DNA from: an uncultured Bacteroidota bacterium
GTDB lineage: Bacteria > Bacteroidota > Bacteroidia > Bacteroidales > P3
DNA length: 64,000 nt
Assembly (NCBI GenBank): GCA_902788805.1
Contig: CADALO010000007.1
Span: 66,552-130,551 of the forward strand
Direction of reading: 5' to 3'
Positions within the stretch are counted from its first letter, which is position 1, and the number at the start of each line of letters is the position of its first letter. Of the stretch, positions 17,175 to 25,509 are shown piece after piece. A program made the translations under genes and the position numbers. The notes under the pieces were generated by a model. That model was not told the origin of the DNA. It made no database searches and saw only the letters and a program-made list of their open reading frames with translations.

Positions 17175-20100
17175 ATGGATGAATATACATTAATGGAACT
17201 TAGTTGGCGAAAAGGTGCCAAGAATGTCATTTGTCATTTATTGGCACCTCGGAAAACCATTTCCCTGATTGAAGTGGAGGAGACGAGAAGCTATATGGTG
17301 GCAATCGATGGCAGTGTACGTTATTGCTTCACCGGTAATCCGAATATCATGGATGCTGATTCGCAATATGTGATATTGACAGATAGAACGCCAACTAAGC
17401 AGAAACTCTTAGAAGGGACGGTTAGGCAAAAGAGATGGCTTCGTCATCCTCAAATGGTGGATCATACTCCAGAAGATGTTCTGAGTTCGTGGACCAATCA
17501 GTTTTCCTATAAAGAAGAAGTTGATGAGGATCTTCCTGGACTAAGAAGGCCCCAGTTGGGTGCTCTCCATGCTATTTTAGGCCATTTCCTCTCTCCGACA
17601 GATGTGGCAACGGTTGTCCTCCCGACCGGAACGGGAAAAACTGAGACGATGCTCTCTGCTATGGTTGCAGGCAAATGCAAAAAGTTGTTGGTTACCGTTC
17701 CTTCGTCTGCTCTCAGAAATCAGATGTACGGAAAGTTTAAGAATCTTGGAGTGTTGAAAGACCCTAAGTTTGAAATCGTTGGTGATGATGCGCTTTATCC
17801 TATAGTCGGTGTTGTTAACACTGCTTTTGAGACGGCAGAAGAACTTAATGCTTTTATCGCCCAATGTAATGTGGTCATTACCACAATGCAGATAATTGAT
17901 TCAGCGCCTCAAGATCAGCAAGATGTATATGTCAGTGCCTTTACAAATGTGTTTGTTGATGAGGCACATCATATTGTAGCCACTTCGTGGAGAAAATTTG
18001 CTGACAGATTTCCCAAGAACCGCTTGATACAGTTTACTGCTACACCTTTCCGGAATGACGGTCAGCGACTTGAAGGTAAGATTATATTCAACTACCAGCT
18101 AAAACAGGCACAGGAAGACGGTTATTACAGAACTATCAAATTCCTGCCTATTAGGGAATACGATGACGAAAAAGCGGACAGGGCAATCGCTGTAAGAGCC
18201 ATAGAACAACTTCGGGCGGATTTGGAAGCCGGACATCACCATATACTGATGGCTCGATGCGAAAGTAAACCACGAGCTAGAGCTGTTTATAGTATATATC
18301 AGGAGATTTGTCCCGATTTGAATCCTGTAATCATTTACTCTGACCATCCTCAATATAAAGAAAACTATGAAATAATTTTGCGTCGGGAGGCCAAGGTGGT
18401 TGTTTGTGTTAACATGCTTGGCGAAGGCTTTGACTTGCCAGAACTAAAGATAGCCGCTTTCCATGACATTCGAAAAAGCCTTCCTGTAACCCTACAGTTC
18501 GCAGGTCGTTTCACCAGAACCAGTCGCGATGCTGATTTGGGGAACGCTTCATTTGTGGCCAATCTTGCAGATATAACCGTTCAACAGGAATTGGATAATT
18601 TGTATGAAGAAGATGCAGATTGGAATGTCTTGTTGGCAAATGCCAATGATAATCGGATTGAGAATCAAGAAGAATATAAACAACTGTTGGACGGATTCCG
18701 TAATGGTGTAAGTTCAAAAATACCAGTCAGCAGTATATATCCTAAACTTAGTGCCGTGGTATATAAAAACTACACGGACACATGGCATCCAGATGAATTC
18801 TTGAAGGGAATACGAGGATTTGAAGATATGGACTTCACTTCTTACGATATCAATGACGCTGAGAAACTTGTTGTTGCGGTATATGCAAAGGAACAGAATA
18901 TAGATGGGATTCATGTAAAGGATGTAAAAACTCTGGTATGGAGTTATCTGGTTCTGTTCTGGGATGAGGATAAGAATCTGCTTTATATCAATAGCTCTGA
19001 TAATGGTAGTGTCTTCAAAGAAATAGCTAATCATGTCGTTGGAGAGAATGGGCACGAGCCTGTGCTGATAAAAGGCATGGACGTGTTCCGGACTTTCCAT
19101 AACATAAAACGCACGAAGCTCAGAAATGTTGGACTGAAAGTTTATCTGGGAAAGGATATACGATACCGTATGCATGCTGGCAGGGACGTTGAGAGGGCCT
19201 TATCTAACGCAGAATTGCAGAACAGTGAAAAGGCATTTGTTGTTGGCGATGGCTTTGAGAATGGTGACAAGACCTCTATTGGAGCATCTTATAAAGGTCG
19301 TATTTGGAGTTTGAATGGAGCAGGAGATATCCTTACCTTCAAGAATTGGTGTTTGGAACAAGGTGAGAAACTTACTAATGATGACATAGACGGGAATCAG
19401 ATATTGACACAAACGTTGATACCCAAGACTGTATGTAGAGTTCCCAATAGGGCCGTGCCATTTTCTATTGATTGGGATGGAATGATGTGGGATGAAAGGG
19501 AAAATCATTTCGCGTTTAACCTGCTTGGCGTAGAATCTCGTTTGTTCAATACAGACATTGTATTACGCGAAGACAATCCTGTACAGGATGATTCATTATT
19601 CTTTGAAGTAACAAATGGAACTCAGCGTGTGGAATTCAAAATTGTATTGTTTGAAAACAGACAAAACCCTGATAACGTCTATGCTGATTACCGAGTTACG
19701 AAGTTAACTAATGGAGAGGCTTCTATCAGTTTCGGGCGTAAAGTCGTTAATCTGGCTGATTTCTTCTATGATTATCCTCCGACGGTCTTCTTTACTGATG
19801 GTTCCAGCCTATGTGGTACGGAATATATTGAACTGAATTCACCGCCTGCTGTTTATAACAGGAATCGGATTGACGGATGGAATTGGCAAGGAGTTGATTT
19901 GGCCGTGGAATCGCAAGGTGTGGCCCCCAATATCAAGACTAACTCTATTCAGTACCGTGTCATTCAGAGACTTATGGATGGTGATTATGATATCATTTAT
20001 GATGATGACAACGCTGGTGAGATTGCTGACGTGATTACACTGAAGCAAGCAGACAACGAAATTCATATTGAATTGTATCACTTGAAGTTTGCTCAAGGCG

Positions 20101-20453
20101 GCAGGGTGTCTGACAGGATTGGTAATTTCTATGAAGTATGCGGTCAGGCTCAGAAATCTGCAAACTGGAAGTACAAAGAGGCAGAAGATTTTGTTGACCA
20201 CATGCTGAGAAGGGAGACCAAACGTGAAGGCGGTAATGAATGCAGTAGAATTCAGAAGGGAGATAAGGAAACTTTGGTAAAACTGCTAAAACTGGTAAAG
20301 AAAAAGATACCCGTAAGTTACAGTATATACATTGTGCAGCCCGGAGCATCGAAAGTAGGGGCTAGTGACGAAATACTTACATTACTGGGTGTGACAGACA
20401 GTTATTTGAAAGATAGGACAGGAATAGATTTGCGGGTTATCACAAATGAGTAG
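17175..20453 (+). CDS. SF2 DEAH helicase with C-terminal nuclease-like domain
   Basis: A 1092-residue helicase. Residues about 115-470 hold the motor: PTGTGKTE near 148, VFVDEAHH near 261, FTATPFRNDG, and motif VI QFAGRFTRTSR near 440. The middle is unassigned. Near residues 945-990 the sequence GEIADVITLKQADNE then HIELYHLKFAQGG, followed by YEVCGQAQKSANW, resembles a PD-(D/E)xK nuclease core (D, E and LK) seen in some defence-island helicases. It follows the TIR gene by 12 bp. Likely functions are sensing or degrading invader DNA with the TIR protein as effector. Resemblance to type III restriction helicases covers only the motor; no methyltransferase is nearby. Confidence 0.8.
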   Translation: MDEYTLMELSWRKGAKNVICHLLAPRKTISLIEVEETRSYMVAIDGSVRYCFTGNPNIMDADSQYVILTDRTPTKQKLLEGTVRQKRWLRHPQMVDHTPEDVLSSWTNQFSYKEEVDEDLPGLRRPQLGALHAILGHFLSPTDVATVVLPTGTGKTETMLSAMVAGKCKKLLVTVPSSALRNQMYGKFKNLGVLKDPKFEIVGDDALYPIVGVVNTAFETAEELNAFIAQCNVVITTMQIIDSAPQDQQDVYVSAFTNVFVDEAHHIVATSWRKFADRFPKNRLIQFTATPFRNDGQRLEGKIIFNYQLKQAQEDGYYRTIKFLPIREYDDEKADRAIAVRAIEQLRADLEAGHHHILMARCESKPRARAVYSIYQEICPDLNPVIIYSDHPQYKENYEIILRREAKVVVCVNMLGEGFDLPELKIAAFHDIRKSLPVTLQFAGRFTRTSRDADLGNASFVANLADITVQQELDNLYEEDADWNVLLANANDNRIENQEEYKQLLDGFRNGVSSKIPVSSIYPKLSAVVYKNYTDTWHPDEFLKGIRGFEDMDFTSYDINDAEKLVVAVYAKEQNIDGIHVKDVKTLVWSYLVLFWDEDKNLLYINSSDNGSVFKEIANHVVGENGHEPVLIKGMDVFRTFHNIKRTKLRNVGLKVYLGKDIRYRMHAGRDVERALSNAELQNSEKAFVVGDGFENGDKTSIGASYKGRIWSLNGAGDILTFKNWCLEQGEKLTNDDIDGNQILTQTLIPKTVCRVPNRAVPFSIDWDGMMWDERENHFAFNLLGVESRLFNTDIVLREDNPVQDDSLFFEVTNGTQRVEFKIVLFENRQNPDNVYADYRVTKLTNGEASISFGRKVVNLADFFYDYPPTVFFTDGSSLCGTEYIELNSPPAVYNRNRIDGWNWQGVDLAVESQGVAPNIKTNSIQYRVIQRLMDGDYDIIYDDDNAGEIADVITLKQADNEIHIELYHLKFAQGGRVSDRIGNFYEVCGQAQKSANWKYKEAEDFVDHMLRRETKREGGNECSRIQKGDKETLVKLLKLVKKKIPVSYSIYIVQPGASKVGASDEILTLLGVTDSYLKDRTGIDLRVITNE

Positions 20454-20506
20454 AGTTTTTCTTGTTTCAACTGATGGATTCCTTAAAAAAGAATAATAAT
20501 ACATAA

Positions 20507-20549
20507 GGAATGCAATAAAATACAGGGAGAATCGTTAATTTTGCAGAAT
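20507..20549 (+). promoter_or_regulatory. Promoter-like module, copy B
   Basis: GGAATGCAATAAAAT then GAATCGTTAATTTTGCAG. TAATTTTG fits the TAnnTTTG -7 box well. It resembles 3138-3176 in front of the AlbA_2 gene and drives the AAA/DUF4276-like pair. Confidence 0.6.
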
Positions 20550-20573
20550 AATGGTCTTAGTGGCCTTTTATGA

Positions 20574-21653
20574 ATGATTATGTGTATAATATTATCGTCG
20601 TTTGGATATAAAGCGTCAGGCTGGGAATTGACGGAAATGAGCGCACTCAAGCAAACCAATCTCTTGGTGGGCAAGAATGCGTCGGGCAAGACGCGTACAG
20701 TAAGGGCTTTACAGAATGTTACTGGCTTTCTGTGTATGAAATCAGTGGTATTCGGTGTAAAGAGTTTTAAGACCAAACTTGCTTTTATTAATCCTGATGA
20801 CTCCAATTGGAGTTTGACATATTTGTTTGAGGTCCAAAACGGAGAGGTGATGAGTGAGCAGCTTACTAATAATGAGAAAACACTCATTAAGAGAGATGCC
20901 ACTAAGACTCTCTTCTATGGAGAAACTATAAACCCTCCACAGGAAAAACTGGTTACTCAGGTGCGAAGGGATAGGGATGCTTACCCTGAGGTGGAAATTC
21001 TGATGGCATGGGCAGAGGGCGTTGTGGCCGTCTCTTGTTCGGACATTAATCCGTTCACTATTTTGATGGGGCCGGCAGGTTATATTAATCCCTTGTTGTT
21101 TAGCGATCTTGTTAATAAACTGAACAAGGAGGACAAGAAAGCCGTAATAGAGAATGCTAAGAAGTTGGGATATGACATCTCTGATTTGACCCCGATAAAA
21201 GCGAACAGTGAAATGAAGCTTGTGGCCGTGAAGGAGCGCTATATTCAGAACGGACTGTTGGATTTTCAATTGTCCAGTGGTATGCTTCGCGTGTTGTATA
21301 TCCTGTGTTTCTTAGAGTATATCAAACATACTGAAAAACATTCAATGCTACTGATAGATGATTTGGGTGAAGGGCTTGATTATAGTAGGGCTACCCATTT
21401 GGGGAAGAAGGTGTTTGATGTGTGTGAAAAAGAAAAGGTCCAGTTGATAGCCAGTTCGAATGATTCTTTCCTGATGGATGTAGTGGATATCTCAAAATGG
21501 CAGATTGTCAGAAGAAAGAATAGCAAGTTGACGGTGTTGAACCAGACAAATACACCGGAGTTGTTTAAGCGTTTTCGCATGACAGGACTGAGCAACTTCG
21601 ACTTGTTTTCGTCGGATTTCATCGATAACTTTTTATCCCACAGTGCGGAATGA
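20574..21653 (+). CDS. SMC-like AAA_21 ATPase of a two-gene defence module
   Basis: A 359-residue ATPase with a split ABC-type fold: Walker A VGKNASGKTRT at about residues 32-42, signature-like LSSGMLRVLYIL, and Walker B MLLIDDLGEGLD at about 259-270. The H-switch region reads ASSNDSFLMD. It resembles the AAA_21 ATPases of OLD/PARIS/AbiL-type systems. Its stop overlaps the start of the next gene by 4 bp, and that gene encodes a TOPRIM-like partner, so the pair is one unit. The ATG at 20574 was taken; an in-frame ATG at 20580 is nearly equivalent. The promoter-like module lies 25 bp upstream. Confidence 0.8.
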   Translation: MIMCIILSSFGYKASGWELTEMSALKQTNLLVGKNASGKTRTVRALQNVTGFLCMKSVVFGVKSFKTKLAFINPDDSNWSLTYLFEVQNGEVMSEQLTNNEKTLIKRDATKTLFYGETINPPQEKLVTQVRRDRDAYPEVEILMAWAEGVVAVSCSDINPFTILMGPAGYINPLLFSDLVNKLNKEDKKAVIENAKKLGYDISDLTPIKANSEMKLVAVKERYIQNGLLDFQLSSGMLRVLYILCFLEYIKHTEKHSMLLIDDLGEGLDYSRATHLGKKVFDVCEKEKVQLIASSNDSFLMDVVDISKWQIVRRKNSKLTVLNQTNTPELFKRFRMTGLSNFDLFSSDFIDNFLSHSAE

Positions 21654-22393
21654 AGTATGCGGTGTATGTAGAGGGCCAGTCTGAACTTCTTTTTGTGGCA
21701 GATGTGCTGCAAAAGTATTCCGGCTATGACCCCGGGCGTTGCGGGTTTCTGTGCATTAACCTGTCTGCTGATGATTTTGAACGGATGTCGTTTCCTCGGC
21801 AGGGTGGTGAGGACTCGGAGAATTATTACCAGATAGTGAACGTGAATAACGACAATTTGGTGGTATCAAAGCTCAAGAAAGACATTCCGGGGCTAATTAG
21901 CAATGGCTATAACGTGCTGATGGGCCTAAAGGATGTGTTTGGCCAGGCATACGAGCAGTTGATGGATGGTGAACCGAGAGTGGACAGAACGGTGATAGAA
22001 GATATGCACAAAGCTCAATTCGGAGTTATCGGTGCACCGGAAGGCTGCGATTGCCGTCTTCACTTTGCCATTATGGAATATGAGACGTGGATGTTGGCAC
22101 TGATAGAGCGTTATGTCACTAGTCATGCTAAGGAACTGGCAGATGTTTGTGGGCAACTTGGCATTGACATGACTGAGGATTTTGAGCAGACGGTGTATCA
22201 TCCCTATCCATTAGTTAAGAATATTTATCAGGCTTGCGGAGAAGACTATGGCAAGCATGGCAGTGAATCATTTTCTTTTCTCTCAACACTATCCGTGGAA
22301 GACTATGAAGGACTCCGGCATTCAGGGCGCTGCGCGTCGTTTGCTAAGTTCTTGGATAGTTTGCTAGGTGGACCTTGTCCTCAATTGCCATAA
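21650..22393 (+). CDS. DUF4276-like (TOPRIM-type) partner protein
   Basis: A 247-residue protein beginning KYAVYVEGQSELLFVADVLQ, where the conserved EGQSE at residues 8-12 is the DUF4276/TOPRIM-like acidic motif. Later a HFAIMEYETWMLAL segment also fits this family. Proteins of this group are the probable nuclease partner of SMC-like ATPases in abortive-infection modules such as AbiL or PARIS; DUF4276 itself versus a related TOPRIM family cannot be separated by eye. It overlaps the ATPase gene by 4 bp. No ORF follows on this strand for 250 bp. Confidence 0.75.
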   Translation: MKYAVYVEGQSELLFVADVLQKYSGYDPGRCGFLCINLSADDFERMSFPRQGGEDSENYYQIVNVNNDNLVVSKLKKDIPGLISNGYNVLMGLKDVFGQAYEQLMDGEPRVDRTVIEDMHKAQFGVIGAPEGCDCRLHFAIMEYETWMLALIERYVTSHAKELADVCGQLGIDMTEDFEQTVYHPYPLVKNIYQACGEDYGKHGSESFSFLSTLSVEDYEGLRHSGRCASFAKFLDSLLGGPCPQLP

Positions 22394-22500
22394 ATAAACA
22401 GAACATTTAAAACATCGTGGCTCACTACGATGCGCAGAGGTCTCTAATGGCTTCAAGTTCTTGGATGAGCCAAGCGGCAAAGTATGGAGCGGAGTAAAAA

Positions 22501-22531
22501 AAAGAGTCCCATCGAACGATGAAACTCTTTT
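22501..22531 (+). terminator. Rho-independent-like terminator
   Basis: AAAGAGT and ACTCTTTT form the outer stem and CATCGAACGATG an inner hairpin, about 110 bp after the DUF4276-like gene. The bases 22440-22553 around it encode an ATG-less fragment (NGFKFLDEPSGKVWSGVKKR) of unknown origin. Confidence 0.55.
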
Positions 22532-22646
22532 CACGGAGAACGGATAATGGCTTCCATAACTCACAAGATCAGGGGACGGTTCTTTGATCCGTTCTTAATT
22601 AAGGGATTAAAGTATCCTGTAAGGAATAAAAGTCATTAAGTGATAT

Positions 22647-22874
22647 ATGCCGCGACAGGCGAGGAAGGAAGATGTATATGTCCGCACGGACACCGTATAT
22701 ATCGAGAAGGAGGCCGACAAGACTGTAGCTGTGGCCGGGCCGAACACAGAGATTGACGAGCAGGGCAACATCAGACATCAGCCATCATACATCAGACTTC
22801 TGAAATGGGTGTTCTGGATACTGGTGGCGATCATCGCCCTAGTACTGCTGATAAGGCTGCTACCAAGAAAGTAA
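22647..22874 (+). CDS. Small membrane protein with RAYT-like start
   Basis: A 75-residue frame. The first eight residues MPRQARKE match the universal start of REP-associated transposases, and the preceding GGGGACGGTTCTTTGATCC resembles RAYT upstream sequence. The body is different: VRTDTVYIEKEADKTVAVAG, then one membrane helix (YIRLLKWVFWILVAIIALVL) and a basic tail. It looks like a chimera in which a transposase start was joined to a single-pass membrane protein fragment. A terminator follows directly, which supports real transcription. Function unknown. Confidence 0.55.
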   Translation: MPRQARKEDVYVRTDTVYIEKEADKTVAVAGPNTEIDEQGNIRHQPSYIRLLKWVFWILVAIIALVLLIRLLPRK

Positions 22875-22909
22875 AAGGCTGGATTCCGATGAGGAGTCCG
22901 GCCTTTTTT
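22873..22909 (+). terminator. Intrinsic terminator
   Basis: AAAAGGCTGGATTCC, a GATGA loop, then GGAGTCCGGCCTTTTTT. The stem is 14 bp with two mismatches and starts at the stop codon of the small membrane protein gene. Confidence 0.8.
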
Positions 22910-23027
22910 AGTGTTCTAAGGTCAGAAAGATGTTTTTGGGGTGTATTTTGGAATGAGTTGTATTGTTTTTGGCCTGTTTTTTGGATAAAAAATTATTTTT
23001 CTTGCCCTATATTTCAGATAAAAGTTG

Positions 23028-23035
23028 TATCTTTG
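23028..23035 (+). promoter_or_regulatory. Bacteroidetes -7 box (TATCTTTG)
   Basis: TTGTATCTTTGCAC lies 27 bp before the ATG of the DUF4143 ATPase gene. A TTTTTCTTG run about 24 bp upstream may be the -33 element. Confidence 0.7.
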
Positions 23036-23061
23036 CACTTGAATTTCAATCATAAAAATGT

Positions 23062-24465
23062 ATGGCATACTATAGGAGACATATTGACAATAAGTTACTT
23101 GAGTGGAAAAACTCGGCAAGGCGGAAGCCGCTGCTGATTCGTGGTGCGCGTCAGGTGGGCAAGACGGCTGCGGTGAGGGAACTGGGCAAGACGTTCAAAA
23201 ACTTTGTGGAAATCAACCTTGAGAAGCAGCCCGACTTGATTCAGTTGTTCCCTGCGAACATCGACGTGAAAAGGACGTGCGAGAAGCTGAGCGGTACGCT
23301 GGCGGTGCCCATCGTGCCGGGCGAGACGCTGCTGTTCATCGACGAGATTCAGTCTTCGAAGGAGGCCATCATGACGCTGCGCTACTTCAAGGAGGACTAT
23401 CCGGAGCTGCACGTGATTGCAGCGGGTTCGCTACTGGAGTTTACGCTGGAGGAGTTGCCGTCGTTTGGCGTGGGCAGAATCAGAAGCCTATATATGTACC
23501 CGTTCTCGTTCGACGAATTCCTGATGGCGCAGGGACTTGACCTGTTGGTGGACTATAAGCAACGAGCCACGAGCATGGAGCCGCTGACGGAGAAGGCGCA
23601 CAAGGACCTTGTGGACCAATTGCGGTCGTTCTATCTGGTGGGCGGCATGCCCGCTGCTGTGACGGAGTGGGTGGAGACACACAGCTACCTTGAGGTGGCG
23701 CATGTGCATGTGGACATTCTGGACACGTATCAGGATGACTTCGGGAAATACAAGAAACGGGCGCAGCCTGTGCTGCTGAGGCAGGTGTTGCGGTCGGTGG
23801 CACTGCAGGTGGGCAACAAGTTTGTGTGTGCCCAGGCGGCCAGAGACGTTCACTCGTCGGTGGTGAAGGACGCGCTGCATCTGCTGACGCTGGCAGGGCT
23901 GGTGACACCGGTGAAGCAGACTGACGGCACGGGAGTGCCGCTGGGTGCTGAGGAGGACGACAGCTATGTGAAGTACCTGTTTTTCGACCTGGGGATTATG
24001 CAGACCATGCTGGGCATACCGTCGGCAGAGATACTGCTGGCCAGCGAGGTGGACTTTGTGAACAAAGGCGGTGCGTCGGAGATGTTTGCCGGGCTGGAGA
24101 TGGTGAAATACAGCGACTGCTTCCAGAAGGCGGAGATGCACTACTGGCAGAACACGGCCAAGGGCAGCAATGCCGAAGTGGACTACCTGCGTGTGCGCAA
24201 CGGGATAGTTTTGCCGGTGGAGGTGAAGGCCAGCACGCAGGGGGCGATGCAGAGCCTGTGGGTGTTTATGCGCAAACGTGAGCTGCACGAGGCGGTGCGC
24301 ACGTCGCTGGAGCCATTCGGAGAATTTACCTATGCCGACCCGGAGGCAAAGATGGCCGAGCGTCATGTGGAGATTGTGCCGCTATATGCGTTGAGCAATT
24401 TGCGCCACACGCCTGAGGACTATCGCTTTATGATCAGCAGGGAGACGATGGAGCTGGGGAAATAG
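23062..24465 (+). CDS. AAA_14/DUF4143 ATPase
   Basis: A 467-residue ATPase. The N-terminal AAA_14 domain has Walker A IRGARQVGKTAAVRELG at about residues 27-43, Walker B ETLLFIDEIQSS, and sensor VIAAGSLLEF. The C-terminal DUF4143 domain carries a restriction-like core, AEVDYLRVRNGIVLPVEVKA (D and ExK). Such proteins are very abundant in gut Bacteroidales and archaea; the role is unproven, with links to toxin-antitoxin or defence-like behaviour proposed. Base composition is clearly more GC-rich than the flanking DNA, with many CTG/GTG codons, so it has a different history from the island on its left. A second member is at 40633-41982. Confidence 0.9.
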   Translation: MAYYRRHIDNKLLEWKNSARRKPLLIRGARQVGKTAAVRELGKTFKNFVEINLEKQPDLIQLFPANIDVKRTCEKLSGTLAVPIVPGETLLFIDEIQSSKEAIMTLRYFKEDYPELHVIAAGSLLEFTLEELPSFGVGRIRSLYMYPFSFDEFLMAQGLDLLVDYKQRATSMEPLTEKAHKDLVDQLRSFYLVGGMPAAVTEWVETHSYLEVAHVHVDILDTYQDDFGKYKKRAQPVLLRQVLRSVALQVGNKFVCAQAARDVHSSVVKDALHLLTLAGLVTPVKQTDGTGVPLGAEEDDSYVKYLFFDLGIMQTMLGIPSAEILLASEVDFVNKGGASEMFAGLEMVKYSDCFQKAEMHYWQNTAKGSNAEVDYLRVRNGIVLPVEVKASTQGAMQSLWVFMRKRELHEAVRTSLEPFGEFTYADPEAKMAERHVEIVPLYALSNLRHTPEDYRFMISRETMELGK

Positions 24466-24540
24466 CAATTGGATATCACTTTCTGCCTCTCGACCGACAA
24501 GAACTGGTGAAGCGGGCGGAGGGGATATTGCTGCGCAATA

Positions 24541-24622
24541 AAGTTTAGAGTTTAGCGTTTAGAGTTTAGAGAGGGTTTAAGAGTTCAAAAGTTTAAGAGT
24601 TCAAGAGTTCAAGAGTTTGAGG
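24541..24622. repeat. gtttagag and gagttcaa repeats
   Basis: GTTTAGAG units followed by AGAGTTCAAGAGTTCAAGAG units. They begin the 1-kb gene-free region 24466-25509. Confidence 0.75.
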
Positions 24623-24987
24623 ATATTCGTGAAAATTTGAAGTTTTTTCTGTCGTATTCGCAAAAATTTGTAATTTTACAGCCGTAATTAAATGAAATTT
24701 GTGTTATGTCGCAATTAAGTGGACACGGATTGCACGAATTACACGGATAATTTAAGCTCACACAGATAACACAGATATTAGGATTCCGTAAGCATCGAAA
24801 AAGACGAAAACCACGAAAACCCCATATCCACAACGGTTACGGGTAACCCCAAAAAACAAGATGAAAGATGGCGTAAGATGTCTGATGGATGTTGTAATAG
24901 TGGGAGAAAAATAGTAAAAACCGGCCCCGTGATTGAAAATCTTGGGAATTATGAGGAGTAGGATAATAAAACATAATTTGTTTTCGT

Positions 24988-24995
24988 TATATTTG
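24988..24995 (+). promoter_or_regulatory. Orphan -7-like box (TATATTTG)
   Basis: CGTTATATTTGCAGATAAAAG matches the -7 consensus but no credible ORF follows before the terminator at 25456. Either the start of a non-coding transcript or a relic. A proper -33 element is not evident. Confidence 0.35.
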
Positions 24996-25055
24996 CAGAT
25001 AAAAGCATTTTATAAAACTGCAAGAATTGCAAAAATATTAAATGAGCAGCAGCTT

Positions 25056-25370
25056 TGAACACGAATTTCTCTAATGACACGAATAGCTCGATTAAATCTC
25101 GCAGAAAAAGAACACGAATTTCCATTAATTATCCAAAAATTTTTTTTTGAACACGACCCCCGAAGGGGTGATGAGCACCGCTGAATTAAATATAATATAG
25201 CGAATAATTTCTCGAATGACACGAATGGCTCGATTAAATCTTCTCGAATGACACGAATGGCTCGATTAAATCTCGCAGAAAAAGAACACGAATTGCCATT
25301 AATTATCCGAAAATATTTTTTTGAACACGAATTTCTCGATTGACACGAATGGCTCGATAAATCTCGCCGG
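25056..25370. repeat. cacgaat repeat cluster
   Basis: Three or more copies of ACGAATGGCTCGATTAAATC-like text, interspersed with AAAGAACACGAATT and CATTAATTATCC, partly as a 40-bp tandem (25210-25270). The rest of 24625-25455 holds similar degenerate text (CACGGATTGCACGAATTACA at 24723) and no gene. Confidence 0.75.
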
Positions 25371-25455
25371 AAACTCCTTAAACCTTTAAACTTAAAAACT
25401 TTCGAATCCTTTAAACCCTTTAAATCAGAATACAAATTGGTTTTCGAAAGGATAT

Positions 25456-25493
25456 AAAAAAAGAGGTTCATTACAAAATGAACCTCTTTTTTT
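25456..25493. terminator. Bidirectional terminator
   Basis: AAAAAGAGGTTCATT, loop ACAA, AATGAACCTCTTTTTTT: a perfect 17-bp stem with U-tracts both ways. On the minus strand it ends the T9SS protein gene (stop at 25510). Confidence 0.9.
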
Positions 25494-25509
25494 GTATCTT
25501 CTTTAAGTG

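Noticed and set aside
17175..20453. Type III restriction Res subunit
   Set aside because: No Mod methyltransferase is present, and the partner is a TIR protein; similarity covers only the SF2 motor.
23488..24366. Long minus-strand frame opposite the DUF4143 ATPase
   Set aside because: His/Gln/Leu-rich translation typical of the antisense of GC-rich coding DNA; the plus-strand gene has clear motifs.
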